This document shows positions 11,176 to 21,998 of a stretch of DNA of 64,000 bases, in pieces (the stretch's first letter is position 1; each line of letters begins with the position of its first letter). Source of the stretch: Prorocentrum cordatum (Eukaryota; Sar; Dinophyceae; Prorocentrales; Prorocentraceae); assembly GCA_963575745.1 (NCBI GenBank), contig CAUYUJ010017871.1, positions 603,045-667,044 on the forward strand. Reading direction: 5' to 3'. The translations under genes were made by a program, and so were the position numbers. Below the pieces are notes generated by a model, which was given only the letters and a program-made list of their open reading frames with translations, ran no database searches and was not told the DNA's origin.

Positions 11176-12307
11176 GATGAGGACCCACGGCTTTTTCACA
11201 CGTCAAAGGCAGCTAATGTCATGAGGAACCTAAATTCGAAATCCACGCGGGGACCAGCATCGCGTTCGATAGACACGTCGCCATCATCATTGCCGCCGCT
11301 GCTTCGCTGCGACGACTTACTGCGCATCAGAGTCGTCCCGATTTCGAGCCCCGCCATGGGCGGGGCCGACCGTCTGTTGTTTGCGTTCGCTCCTGAGGCG
11401 GATGCGCGGATTTCGCACTCGCGTCGGGGACAACAGGCAAACGTTGCCAAGGCCCTGGGGGCACGTGCAAGCGCGTCGTGGCTGCCAAAGGCGCTGCTGT
11501 CCACGGGTAGCGCTGGTCTCACCCTTGTAGAAAGTGCAATGTAAATATACCGGACCACGAATTTGTCACACGTCAAAGGCAGCTAATGTCATGAAGGAAC
11601 CTAAATTGAAATCCACGCGGGGACCACCTCGCGTTCGATAGACACGTCCGCCATCAATCATGCCGCCGCTGCTTCGCTGCGACGAACTTACTGCGCATCA
11701 GATGTCCGTCCGATTCGAGCCCCGCCATGGGCGGTGGCCGAGGTCTGTTTGTTTTGCGTTCGCGTCTGGGGTGGAATGCGGACTTCGCGCTCGCGTCGGG
11801 GCAGGCAACGTTGCCAAGGGTCTGCGGGGCACGTGCAAGCGCGTCGTGGCTGCCAAAGGCGTTGCTGTCAACGGGTAGCGCTGGTCTCACCCTTGTAGAA
11901 GTGCAATGTAAGATACCGCTGAGGACCCACGACTTTGTCACACGTCAACGGCAGCTAATGTCATGAGGAACTTAAATTCGAAATCCACGCGGGGACCAGC
12001 ATCGCGTTCGATAGACACGTCGCCATCATCATTGCCGCCGCTGCTTCGCTGCGACGACTTACTGCGCATCAGAGTAGTCCCGATTTCGAGCCCCGCCATG
12101 GGCGGGGCCGACCGTCTGTTGTTTGCGTTCGCGCCTGGGGCGGATGCGGGACTACTAGTTTGTGTTATGTTCTTTCGGGGCAGGCAACGTTGCCAAGGGT
12201 CTTCGGGCAGGTGCAAGCGCACGTGCGTGGCGCCAAGCCGCCCGCGGTCAACGGGTAACGCTGGCCCGAGAATGACCCTTGTAGAAGTGCAGTGTAAGAT
12301 CCGCTTA
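11176..12307 (+). repeat. Satellite B block 2 (three units)
   Basis: Units begin at about 11178, 11552 and 11921. The middle unit again has the most indels, and the third has a diverged segment around 12149-12175 (actagtttgtgttatgttc). Otherwise the structure is that of block 1. Confidence 0.9.
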
Positions 12308-12644
12308 CCCGTTACGAAAGTTATTCATCTTGAGCACTGACGACTAGGGCGTCTCCGAGTGCCCCCCCCTTCCCCCCGTAGACTCCTAGCACGGCAGTCT
12401 TCGGCCTGGCTCGGCGGGAGAGATTTCCGGGTCTCTCCCTGGTAGCATTAATAGTATATAACCAATTCAGGATAAAATCTCTCCCCCGTAAGTTCACAAG
12501 GGAGAAATCACTCCTGGTCACTTCCAGGCAACTCTGAATCTCTCCCCGTATGAAACCACAAGGAAGAATCACTCCCATACCACTTCTCACCACAGCGCCC
12601 ACACATGTCAATTTTAGCCAAAATGAATTAACTTTCGTAACGGG
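12308..12644. mobile_element. 337-bp TIR element A, copy 3
   Basis: Third copy of the TIR element, again at a B-B junction. Inverted ends are intact (CCCGTTACGAAAG / CTTTCGTAACGGG). Confidence 0.85.
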
Positions 12645-13729
12645 GATGAGGACCCACGACTTTTTCACACGTCAATGTCAGCTAATGTCATGAGGAACCT
12701 AAATTCGAAATCCACGCGGGGACCAGCATCGCGTTCGATAGACACGTCGCCATCATCATTGCCGCCGCTGCTTCGCTGCGACGACTTACTGCGCATCAGA
12801 GTTGTCCCGATTTCGAGCCCCGCCATGGGCGGGGCCGACCGTCTGTTGTTTGCGTTCGCGCCTGGGGCGGATGCGGATTTCGCGCTCGCGTCGGGGCAGG
12901 CAACGTTGCCAAGGGTCTGCGGGGCACGTGCAAGCGCGTCGTGGCGGCCAAAGGCGTTGCTGTCAACGGGTAGCGCTGGTCTCACCCTTGTAGAAGTGCA
13001 ATAAGATACCGGACCCACGACTTTTTCACACGTCAAAGGCAGCTAATGTCATGAGGAACCTAAATTCGAAATCCACGCGGGGACCAGCATCGCGTTCGAT
13101 AGACACGTCGCCATCATCATTGCCGCGACGCTGCTTAGCATCAGAGTTGTCCCGATTTCGAGCCCCGCCATGGGCGGGGCCGACCGTCTGTTGTTTGCGT
13201 TCGCGCCTGGGCGGATGCGGACTTCGCGCTCGCGTCGGGGCAGGCAACGTTGCCAAGGTCTGCGGGGCACGTGCAAGCGCGTCGTGGCGGCCAAAGGCGT
13301 TGCTGTCAACGGGTAGCGCTGGTCTCACCCTTGTAGAAGTGCAATGTAAGATACCGCTGAGGACCCACGACTTTTGTCACACGTCAATGGCAGCTAATGT
13401 CATGAGGAACCCAAATTCGAAATCCACGCGGGGACCAGCATCGCGTTCGATAGACACGTCGCCATCATCATTGCCGCCGCTGCTTCGCTGCGACGACTTA
13501 CTGCGCATCAGAGTTGTCCCGATTTCGAGCCCCGCCATGGGCGGGGCCGACCGTCTGTTGTTTGCGTTCGCGCCTGGGGCGGATGCGGATTTCGCGCTCG
13601 CGTCGGGGCAGGCAACGTTGCCAAGGGTCTGCGGGGCACGTGCAAGCGCGTCGTGGCGGCCAAAGGCGTTGCTGCCAACGGGTAGCGATGGTCTCACCCT
13701 TGTAGAAGTGCAATGTAAGATACCGCTTA
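12645..13729 (+). repeat. Satellite B block 3 (three units)
   Basis: Units begin at about 12647, 13011 and 13359. The middle unit has a deletion near 13128-13140 that removes the 'cgctgcgacgacttactgc' segment. The outer two are nearly identical to the first unit of block 1. Confidence 0.9.
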
Positions 13730-14066
13730 CCCGTTACGAAAGTTATTCATCTTGAGCACTGACGACTAGGGCGTCTCCGAGTGGCCCCCCCTTCCCCCCG
13801 TAGACTCCTAGCACGGCAGTCTTCGGCCTGGCTCGGCGGGAGAGATGTCCGGGGTTCTCCCTGGTAGCATTAATAGTATATAACCAATTCAGGATAAAAT
13901 CTCTCCCCCGTAAATTCACAAGGGAAAAATCACTCCCGGTCACTTCCAGGCAACTCTGAATCTCTCCCCGTATGAAACCACAAGGAAGAATCACTCCCAT
14001 ACCACTTCTCACCACAGCGCCCACACATGTCAATTTTAGCCAAGATGAATTAACTTTCGTAGCGGG
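13730..14066. mobile_element. 337-bp TIR element A, copy 4
   Basis: Last copy. Its right flank is no longer B satellite but a GT-rich tract followed by the GTGGTGCAATCTAT repeat, so the array ends here with an A element, just as it begins with one at 9383. Confidence 0.85.
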
Positions 14067-14079
14067 GATGTATATGTGT

Positions 14080-14215
14080 GTGTGCGTGTGTGGCGCAATC
14101 TGTGTGGTGCAGTATACGTGGTGTCATGTTCGATGTGCATCCTATGTTCTGCAATCTGTGTGGTGCAATATTTGCGGAGCAATCTATGTGGTGCAATTGG
14201 TTTTGACGAACCAAT
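14080..14215. repeat. GTGGTGCAATCTAT tandem repeat, second run
   Basis: Same degenerate words as at 5380-5600, again immediately before a large satellite unit. Confidence 0.75.
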
Positions 14216-15365
14216 TGACGCATTCCACGCCTTTACAAACATGACACCCATCCACCCGCAACTTGGTCTGTAACACCCATACGGCGGCGACTGCGATGAA
14301 TGCTTGGCGATGGTTTGTGCATATCCGCGGCCGCGTTAGCCCGCGCATGCTCGCGCGCACAGCGGCCAGCTAGTTTGGCGCGCCCGACGCGGCCGCGGTG
14401 GCGCTGACCGCTTGGCACTTCCAAGGGGCCGCTGGGGACCCCCAGCGGCCACTTCGGCGCGAGTCGGTGACTTGGGCGGGCCCGGTATCATGGCGACAAA
14501 GACATCGGTAGACGCGATTACGAAAGTAGCGATGGTGACGAAAATGGCGATGACGACGGCAAGGCCAGTGAAGTGATGGCGCCGATGTTGATCACGCCCG
14601 CCGACTGCGATGACGACGTCCTCGCGTCGGCGATGAAGGCTTTTTGAAGGAGTTCGACATGCGCGCGAGGCCGACGCGCCCGACTCGCCCGCGCGGTGTT
14701 ATTTGACGCGGGTCGTGCCACCCCAGCACGCGCGCAAAGGCGTTCGAATGAGCCGAATGAGTTCGACATGCAGCGCGCGAGGCCCGTTTGGCAAAAATGA
14801 AAGAAACAACTGGAAGAACATATGATTCTCTTAAGAATCCGCAGGAACACGAACGCAAGGTGTTTTAGACCTGATGGTGCAACACCTTGGTATATATATA
14901 TATGTATATATATATACACACGTTCGGGCTGCCAATTTTGAAACCCATGCGACATTTTTTCCCCATGGATTCAGGCACGCGCGCGCGACAACGCGCGCGC
15001 GTGTACTTCGTCCCACTTGTTGCGAGGGCGTTCGAACGATTTCGACACGCGCGCGCGAGAGGTCAATTTGGAAACATGATTTTGTGAAAACTCATGTTTC
15101 CTTGAGACCCGATTTTGAAATCACGATGGAAACGCAAGTTGGTCAAAGATTCCGGCATGCGCGCGACGACGCGCGCGTGTGCACTTCGTCACATGGCGGG
15201 TGGCGGGGGGTGTAGATACCGGCCTGGCCGGGATGGCTCGAATTCATTATTCGGATGGACGATGGGGCAAAATCATCTGTACATTTCAATACGAACAAGT
15301 GGATCGTTCATTTCGGTGGGGGGGTGAATATATTACTCTTTAACAGGGGAGAATTTATCTCTGTC
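14215..15365 (+). repeat. Large satellite unit, copy 4
   Basis: Begins 'acgcattccacgcctttaca' and 'cacccatccacccgcaactt', has a GCGGCCGCG-rich part with 'ctaatttggcgcg'-like words, several CGCGCGACGACGCGCG-type hairpins, and ends in the 'gataccgg...ggatggacgatgggg' signature. It is diverged from copies 1-2, especially in the GAC part. Confidence 0.75.
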
Positions 15366-16395
15366 CACAATGAGTTTTAAACTCCACTGCTCGCGCAGTC
15401 ATCCCACGCGCCCGCCCGCAGCTTTGTTTGCATACCCATGAGGCGGTAATTGCGATGCATGCCTGGGGCTGGTTGGCGCATCGTTGCGGCCGCGCTAACG
15501 CGCGGAGCGGCCAGGTAGTTTGGCGCGAACGACGCGGCTGCGGTGGCGCTGACCGCTGGGGACTCCCCAACGCGTCTCGCAGGTCGCGCTGACGCGCGGG
15601 CATTTCCGTGCGAATCGGCGACTCGGGCGGGCGCGGTATCACGGCGACGTTACGGCAAACACCATGATGATAGTAACGACGCTGGCGTCGACGATGGCAA
15701 TGACGACGACACGGATAATGACGGCGTCGGTGCTTATCACGCCGATGATTATGATGGGATCCACGCGTCTGCGATGAAAATTTGAAAACGATTTCGACAT
15801 GCACGCGGGGCCGACGGGCGCGACTGGCCCGCATGGTATGACTTGACAAGGGCCGCGCCCCCCCCCCTCCAGCTCGCGCGAAAGGGCGTTCGAATGATTT
15901 CGACATGGCCGGGCGAAAAGCCCGTTCGGTCGCGTCGGATGAAAGTGTTGGACATCCAGTGTTCTCTTAAGAATTATTAAGAGCCTGCGTGCAGACTTGT
16001 TTGAAAACTGGTGTTGCAAAACCATGTTTCTGGTTTTGCACATGTACTCGGAGATCCCAATCCTGAATTCATTGCGAAAAATATGGTTTTCGATGTGTTC
16101 CGGCATGCGCGCGCGAAAACCTGCGCGTGCGCACTTCGTGCCGTCTGTTGCAATGGATTCTTGCGTGTGCATGAAGTGTGACAAACGAGTGCGCGCGCAT
16201 GAAATCATTTGACGGGGATGATAAAGAGGGGTCGAATCTGACTTGGCTAGGATGACCTGAGTTCATGCTGAGCATGAGCGATGTGGCAGAATTTTGTGTA
16301 CATTGCGCACCACCAGGAAGAACGGATAACCCCAGCCTTGGGTGGTGGTGGTAGATCCTGAATCTTTGCTTAACAAAGAGACCGGGTCCAATTCA
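15366..16395 (+). repeat. Large satellite unit, copy 5
   Basis: Same order of segments as copy 4: 'cgcgcccgcccgcagctttg', the NotI-like 'gcggccgcgctaacgcgcgg', a short GAC/GAT part, the TTCGACATG words, and a final 'ggtggtggtggtagatcctg'. Confidence 0.75.
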
Positions 16396-17130
16396 GCTTG
16401 CCGGAGGTGAGGTTATCAACTCTACTGCTCGCGCAACCATCCAACCCACCCACCCGCAACTTGGTTTGCAAAACCCATGCGACGGCCATTGCGATGACTG
16501 CTTGGCGCTGGTTGACGCATCGCTGCGGCCGCACTAGCGTGCACAGGCTCGCGCGCAAAGCGGCCAGCTAATTAGTCTGGCGCGACCGACGCGGCCGCGG
16601 TGGCGCTGACCGCTGGGGACCCCCCAGCGCGTCTCGCAGGCCGCGCTGGCGCGCGGGCAGTTCCGTGAGAGTCGGCGACTCGGGCGGGCGCGGTATCATG
16701 GCGGCGTCGACAATGGCAGTCAATGTTATGATAATGGCGATGATGGCGGCGATGATGACGACGCCGACGGCAAGGCCAATCACGGCGCCGATGCTGGTCA
16801 CGCCGATGACGACGATGGAGTCCACGCGTCTGTGATGAATGTTTGATGCGAGTGCGACATGCGCGCGCGGCCGACGGGCTCGAGTGGCCCGCATGGTATT
16901 CTGCGACAAGAATCATGCCCCCCCCCCAGCACGCGCGCAAGCGAATTCGATTGATCATCTTACCTGGTCTGCGGCCTCGATATTCCTGGTGCGATGTGTG
17001 CTGTGCAACCGGTGTTGTGCAACCTACGTTATGCAATCTAAGTGGTGCAATTTGTACATATATATATATACACATATGTGTATATATATAATATACACAC
17101 ACTGGGTGCGAACTGTGTGGTGCAATTGAC
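16396..17130 (+). repeat. Large satellite unit, copy 6 (truncated)
   Basis: Starts 'ctactgctcgcgcaaccatc' and 'cacccacccgcaacttggtt', and follows copies 4-5 to about 16930. It then breaks off into a GTGGTGCAAT run and a TA-rich tract, so the hairpin-rich second half is missing. Confidence 0.7.
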
Positions 17131-17144
17131 TACCCTGCACCGCG

Positions 17145-18345
17145 CTCGACACATCCCATGCTCTTACAAACATCTCACCCACCCACCCGCAATTTGGCTT
17201 GCGAAACCCATACGGTGACGATTACGATGAGTGCTTGGCGTTGGCTGGTCCATTGGCTGGTCCATCTGTGCGGCCGCGCCGACCCAAACACGCGCGCGCA
17301 GCGGCCAGCTAGTCTGGCGCAGCCGACGCGACCGCGGTGGCGCTGACCGCTGGGCACATCCCAGCGGGCACTTCAGAGCGAGTCGGCCACTTGGGCGGGC
17401 GCGGCACCATGGCGACATCGACAACGGTAGACACGATGATGATAGCAGCGATGCTGGCGACGATGTTGACAACGACGACGGCGCGGCCAGTGCGGGCGCA
17501 GATGCCGATCGCGCCGACGACGATGACGGCGTCCTCGCGTCGGTGATGAAGGCTTTCGAAAGAGTTCGACATGCGCGCGCGGCCGACGCGCGAGTGGCCC
17601 GCATGGTTTATTTGACACGGATCGTGCCCCCCCCAGCATGCGCGCAAGGACGTGCAAATGATTTCGGCAGAGGCCCGTTTGGCATAATTCCTTGAGCATG
17701 CTGAAACACCGATGGTTTTCTGAATTCGCAAGCGGGCGAACGCACGCTTGTTTGAAAACTGATGTTGCGAAGCCATGTGGTTTAATATGTTCTTTGGACA
17801 CTCGGTTTTGAAATCGCTGCGACACCGAAAGTGTTTGACGGATTCCGGCATGCGCGCGCGACGGCACGCGCGCAAGGGCATTCGAATGATTTCGATATGC
17901 GTGCGGGCGAAGCCAATTTCGTAGCATGGGATGAAAATGATGGAGAACCTAGGATTTTCTTTAAAAGCCGCAAGAGCGCGCGCAAGTTTTTGAAAATCCG
18001 TGTTCCGAACCCCTGTGTTGTTTATATGTGTTTGGGACACTCGATTTTGAAATCCTTACGAAACCGAAGGTCCCTGAAGGATTTCAGCATGCACGCGCGA
18101 CGACGCGCGCGTCTGCACTTCGTTTCATTGTTTGCAAGGGGTTTTTGAAAACTCCTGATTTTTGATAAACGAATGCGCGCGCAGTATTTTTGTGAAATGG
18201 ATGGCGGGGGGGCGATACCGGTTCGGCTGGGATGATATGGACTCATTGTTAAGATGGACGATGGGGCAGCATCAAATGTAAATTGCAATGCGAAAATGGG
18301 TGCCGATGAGTTCGGGGGGGTCGAGTCGATTCTCTTCTTAAACTT
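17145..18345 (+). repeat. Large satellite unit, copy 7
   Basis: Full-length unit from 'acacatcccatgctcttaca' to 'tcgagtcgattctcttctta', with hairpins at about 17847 and 18090 and the 'gataccggttcggctgggat' end signature. Confidence 0.75.
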
Positions 18346-18364
18346 GTATATATGTATATACCCG

Positions 18365-18660
18365 CGGCGCAATCTATGCGAGGACACCAATGCGAGGCGG
18401 CGACGATGCGGCGACCAAGCGGCGACGGGGCGGCGACAGCGACAACATAAACGCCAATACGGCACGCCCGCCCAGACGACGGGCGGCGACGAGGCGGCAA
18501 CGGGCCGTCGACGGCGATGACATGGCCGCCAGGAACGGCGCACCAGCCCAGACGATAGACGGCGACGAGGCGGCGACGCGGCGGCGACGGCGAACTACAT
18601 AGCCGCCAGAGCGGCACACCAGCCCAATTCCTTGGGCCAGATAAGCCATAAGTGCAAGCA
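18365..18660. repeat. GGCGGCGAC-type tandem repeat, second run
   Basis: Homologue of 8970-9240, directly after a large satellite unit as in the first instance. It is followed at 18671-18730 by a TA-rich tract and at 18750-18840 by a short CT-rich tract. Confidence 0.7.
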
Positions 18661-19177
18661 CCGTTTGGGAATATATATATATATATATACACACATATAT
18701 ATAGACATACGTACATACGTACCTGCATACATCTATGTGCATATTCACGTATCCCCCTCCTGCTGCTCCTTGTCCTGCTCCCTCGTCCTCCTCTTCCTCT
18801 TCCCCCCTCCTCCTCCTCCTCCTACTCCTCCTGGTCCTCCCTTCCGCCCGCAGCCTCGCCGCTCTCCTGCGAGGCCAAAGGGTTCGAACCAAAACTCAAT
18901 GTTTGGAGGAGAAATACAGTCAACCCGTAGAATAAGGATGCGCGGTAAGGTTGCAAGGACCTTGTACGCCCATGCCGAGGCTCTTCGAGCGGGGCTGGCC
19001 ATCGAAAGTGCCTGAGGATGGACCGAAGATGGCCGAAGAGGCAAGAATGCATGGGTACCCTTGGGAAGCCCATCATCCTTACTTTGCGGGTTGGCTGTAA
19101 GCTGAAGTAGGCGGTGCACGTTCCCCGACTCCTGGAGGCCTGACGTAGGCACGCGCAAATGGAGGCCCCATGCCGCC

Positions 19178-19690
19178 TCACAGCTCCATCGTGCTCCCCC
19201 CCGCTGATACGACAACGGTCGTCATGCCCGACGCGGCACCCCGCGTCGACCCAGAATGCGCCGAAGCGCTGGTGACCTCCCCGTCGGCATCCACCGCGAA
19301 GGACGACCGGACCGCGTCCGCGGGGCTGGAGCTGAAGACCTCAGCGCCAGTCTGGACGAAGGCGAGGGAGTCGTCGTCCTCCCAGGGCCTCGGGCTCGAG
19401 AGCTCATCCTCGCCGTAACACTGCACTTTCGGACGCTGACACAATGGTACCTCCGCCGCTGCCGGAGCCTGCGCCGTGCGGTACAAGTATACCCCCTCCT
19501 TCTGCATTAGCGAGAGCGTGACCGCGTCCCCGCCGCCATCCGAAAGGTCTTGCGGGAGCGCATCGTCGTAGAAACCATCCTCGGCCGCGATCGTGGCGAA
19601 CAGCTGGTCCTGGCTGAGGCCCCCTGGCGCCGACTGCGAGGCGGCCACGAGGCGGAGCATCACGAGGGCGACGGGCATGCTGCCAAACAT
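19178..19690 (-). CDS. Secreted small acidic protein, tandem copy 1
   Basis: A 170-codon frame from ATG at 19690 to TGA at 19178. The N-terminus (MFGSMPVALVMLRLVAASQS) looks like a signal peptide, so the product is probably secreted or enters the endomembrane system. The mature part is acidic, Ala/Ser-rich, with only two Cys (near LCQRP and VQCYG) and a conserved stretch DGFYDDALPQDLSDGGGD. I recognise no domain and assign no function. Three further copies lie at 21999, 24363 and 26752 with nearly the same sequence, in contrast to diverged spacers, which supports real coding. The start is chosen because the signal peptide begins there and a spliced-leader relic sits 84 nt upstream. The TGA lies inside GTGAGG, which could instead be a splice donor, so the C-terminus is uncertain. 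Confidence 0.75.
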   Translation of the reverse strand: MFGSMPVALVMLRLVAASQSAPGGLSQDQLFATIAAEDGFYDDALPQDLSDGGGDAVTLSLMQKEGVYLYRTAQAPAAAEVPLCQRPKVQCYGEDELSSPRPWEDDDSLAFVQTGAEVFSSSPADAVRSSFAVDADGEVTSASAHSGSTRGAASGMTTVVVSAGGSTMEL

Positions 19691-19774
19691 GGCGAATGCG
19701 ATAACAGACGTAGCCGTCCGGCCAGGGTCAGGTGGAAGTTTAGAACTTTGGTGGGCGCGTCTAGAATCTGCGAG

Positions 19775-19796
19775 CTTGAGCCCAAAACAGCACGGA
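19775..19796 (-). promoter_or_regulatory. Relict dinoflagellate spliced leader, copy 1
   Basis: On the minus strand the bases read CCGTGCTGTTTTGGG followed by CTCAAG, against the dinoflagellate spliced leader CCGTAGCCATTTTGG followed by CTCAAG. One base is lost, one gained and two substituted. It is in sense orientation, 84 nt before the ATG of the secreted-protein gene. A spliced leader belongs on RNA, so its presence in genomic DNA marks a past mRNA retrocopy. Confidence 0.7.
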
Positions 19797-20049
19797 TGCA
19801 TTATTGGTTTTAGCCTGCCCGTTCTCAAGAACCCTTTCCCCACGACAGATACAACACAGGTCCTGATGCAGACGATAATTCCAGCGTGGACCCCAACCAA
19901 TGACTTGTTGCGATACTCCTGGCGCAATGCCGTCCACGCCGTTTGCGACAATGCAAGGCAGTGCAAAGCAATGCCTTGTAAACACAGCGCGCTGCTAATC
20001 GATGCGTGGCAGTGCGCAGCACTGCAGACCAAAGCAAGCAGATGCAAAG

Positions 20050-20149
20050 CAAAAGTAAAATCCCAGCCGTCCGGCCAGGGTCCGGTGGAAGTTTAGAACT
20101 TTGGTGGGCGCGTCTAGAATCTGCGAACTCGAGTCCAAAGCGGTACGGA
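20050..20149 (-). repeat. Detached 5' UTR fragment with spliced-leader relic
   Basis: Repeats the 5' UTR of the secreted-protein gene (ccgtccggccagggtc, ggtggaagtttagaacttt, ggtgggcgcgtctagaatct) without the coding part. It ends in another leader-like word at 20128-20149 (minus: CCGTACCGCTTTGGACTCGAG in two parts, CCGTACCGCTTTGG + ACTCGAG). This copy keeps the A after CCGT that the gene copies have lost. Confidence 0.65.
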
Positions 20150-20960
20150 CCTACTTGTTTATCATGGTGTGCTTAGTTTCGATAGACCTGTCCCTAAGAC
20201 GGAAGGAAAACTGGTCCCGACGATGACGCGAGTACTGAATGCAATACTTGTGGTGCAGAATCATCCAAGCGATGGCCCATGCGCGACAGTGCAGGCCAAT
20301 GCAAAGCAAATCACTGTAAGCTGTAAAGCCGTGCGCAATTAAGTCATACAAAGCACTGCAAAGCAAAGCCAAGCAAAGCAAACGAGTGCAAAGCAAAAAG
20401 CAAGTGAAAACTCCCAGCGGCACAGGGGGCCCTATGTGCGCCAATCATTGCGCAATCGATGGTGCAACCTGCTGCTCCCAAGAGTTGCCGCCGCGCAGGG
20501 GACCCATGCGCCTATATGCGCTGCTCGATGCGCAATATATGGCCCAACAGGTAGTTCCCGCCGGCGCAAGGAATTCTATGGGCGACAACCCGTTGCGAAA
20601 CGTAGTAACTAACGCATTGGCACCTGAGAAGGTCCGCTGGCTCAGTGGGCTGTACGGGTGGGAACGTGTTGCCCACTCGGGCTAAAAACCCACTTCTGGC
20701 AACTCCATCACCAGTTCTTTAGAGGACAAGCAAGAAACCCGAAGTACAAGCATTGTTATGCGCATTACGATTCAAGGGCAAGCTGGAGCCCCGAATCCTC
20801 CTCCTCAATCTCTTCTCCTAGTCAGGCGCACTGCTGGACCAATGCTCTTACAGCTCGCCCACCAGACGTTGGCCCAAAACTGCGCAGCCTCGACCTGGCG
20901 TGTATCTTGTTTTGCGCGTGCATGTTCGATGTTCGCCAAGATGGTATCTCAAGGACGCCT
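20150..20960. other. Gene spacer 1, degenerate repeats only
   Basis: Contains GCAATGCAAAGC-type words (20270-20400) and degenerate relatives of the roughly 300-bp spacer repeat seen at 22860-24110. No gene or RNA was recognised. Confidence 0.5.
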
Positions 20961-20982
20961 GGCAGCACACATTCTCATAGGT

Positions 20983-21208
20983 AGAAGAGGTAGAAGAAGA
21001 AAAACAAATTGTAAACTTTTGTTGGCGCTCCGCGCGGATTTCTTGAATCCGCTCTGGACCCCTCTCCCCTGCTCGCGGAGCGCGCCAGGGGCGGCGCCGG
21101 AGGCACCGCCGGGGGGCCCCAGCGCGGATCCAAGAAATCCGCGCGGAGGGCCAAAGTAATATGTTTATGGCGTTTTTGTATGTTGTTGTTGTTTCTTCTT
21201 CTTTCGAA
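20983..21208. mobile_element. Foldback element, CCGCGCGGATTTCTTGGATC family, copy A, with flanking direct repeats
   Basis: The core inverted repeat pairs 'ctccgcgcggatttcttg' on the left (from about 21028) with 'caagaaatccgcgcggag' on the right (to about 21148). The middle (ctcgcggagcgcgccagggg / ggcaccgccggggggcccc) can also fold. The whole unit is flanked by 18-bp direct repeats, GCACACATTCTCATAGGT at 20965 and GCACGCATTCTCATAGGT at 21209, one mismatch, which look like a target-site duplication. Four more family members are in this window. Confidence 0.75.
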
Positions 21209-21538
21209 GCACGCATTCTCATAGGTGTAATCGTCCTCGTGTGCTTGCACCAAGCGATGCCACACTGTGCTCCACGAGGGGCTGCCGCTCGGTGGCCGCT
21301 GCGGGCGCCCTCGTACGGCCGCCCCCCCGCGATGCGGCGGGGCTCCGCGGGTCTTCGCGCAGGCCTCCCCCCCCGTGTAGAGGGCAAAAAATCCACCCCC
21401 AGAATAACCACCCCGCTAAACGAGGGCGTTTAGCAAACGCACTCAAAGAAGGAATCGACCAGGGCAGGGCTGCTTAGGAAACGCCCATGGCCGTTTCGCA
21501 CACGCCAGGCCGGGTCCGGGAGGTTTTTCCTCCTTGAC

Positions 21539-21770
21539 CGTGGCCGCCCCTTGTGCTGGCGGGTCTCCTCGGGCTTCCTCGCGCGATGAGCGCACGTGGC
21601 CGCCTCGTGGCCGCACCTTGCGCTGGCGGGGCTCCTCGGGCTTCCTCGCGCGGTGAGCGCACGTGTTCGCCTCGTGGCCGCCCCGTGTGCTGGCGGGCCT
21701 CCGTGGGCCTTCGCGCGCTGGCTGCTCGGGGCAGCCTCGTGCCGCCCCGATGGTGGCGGGTCGCCTTTCC
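21539..21770. repeat. ~65-bp tandem repeat, about 3.5 units
   Basis: Units begin near 21539, 21597 and 21664, each with 'cctcgtggccgcc', 'tgctggcggg', 'ctcctcgggcttcctcgcgc' and 'gtgagcgcacg', with a partial last unit. The frame on the minus strand is open through the repeat (Arg/Gly/Ala-rich), which I treat as incidental. Confidence 0.8.
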
Positions 21771-21998
21771 GGAGGAGCGCCTCGCTGGCACCACAGGGCA
21801 CCGGCGTAGACTGCCACTGCACCTGCAGCACCTCGCAGCCTGCATCCCATAGATTGCGCCACTTAGATTGCACAGCACTGTTTGGGGTCCACGCTGGCGA
21901 ACATTTTCTCGGCGGAAAAACTGAAAAGCAGGCGGTGCACGTGTCCCAACACTCGGAGGCCTGACGTAGGCACGCGCATATGGAGGCCCCATGCCGAC

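Noticed and set aside
9722-13729. Conserved plus and minus frames of 105-125 codons in the B satellite units
   Set aside because: Both strands are open in the same units, the damaged units carry frameshifting indels in both, and similarity is explained by tandem duplication.
18870-18900. GGGTTCGAACC-type word resembling a tRNA B box
   Set aside because: No A box at proper distance and no cloverleaf could be drawn; the region is a CT-rich tract edge.
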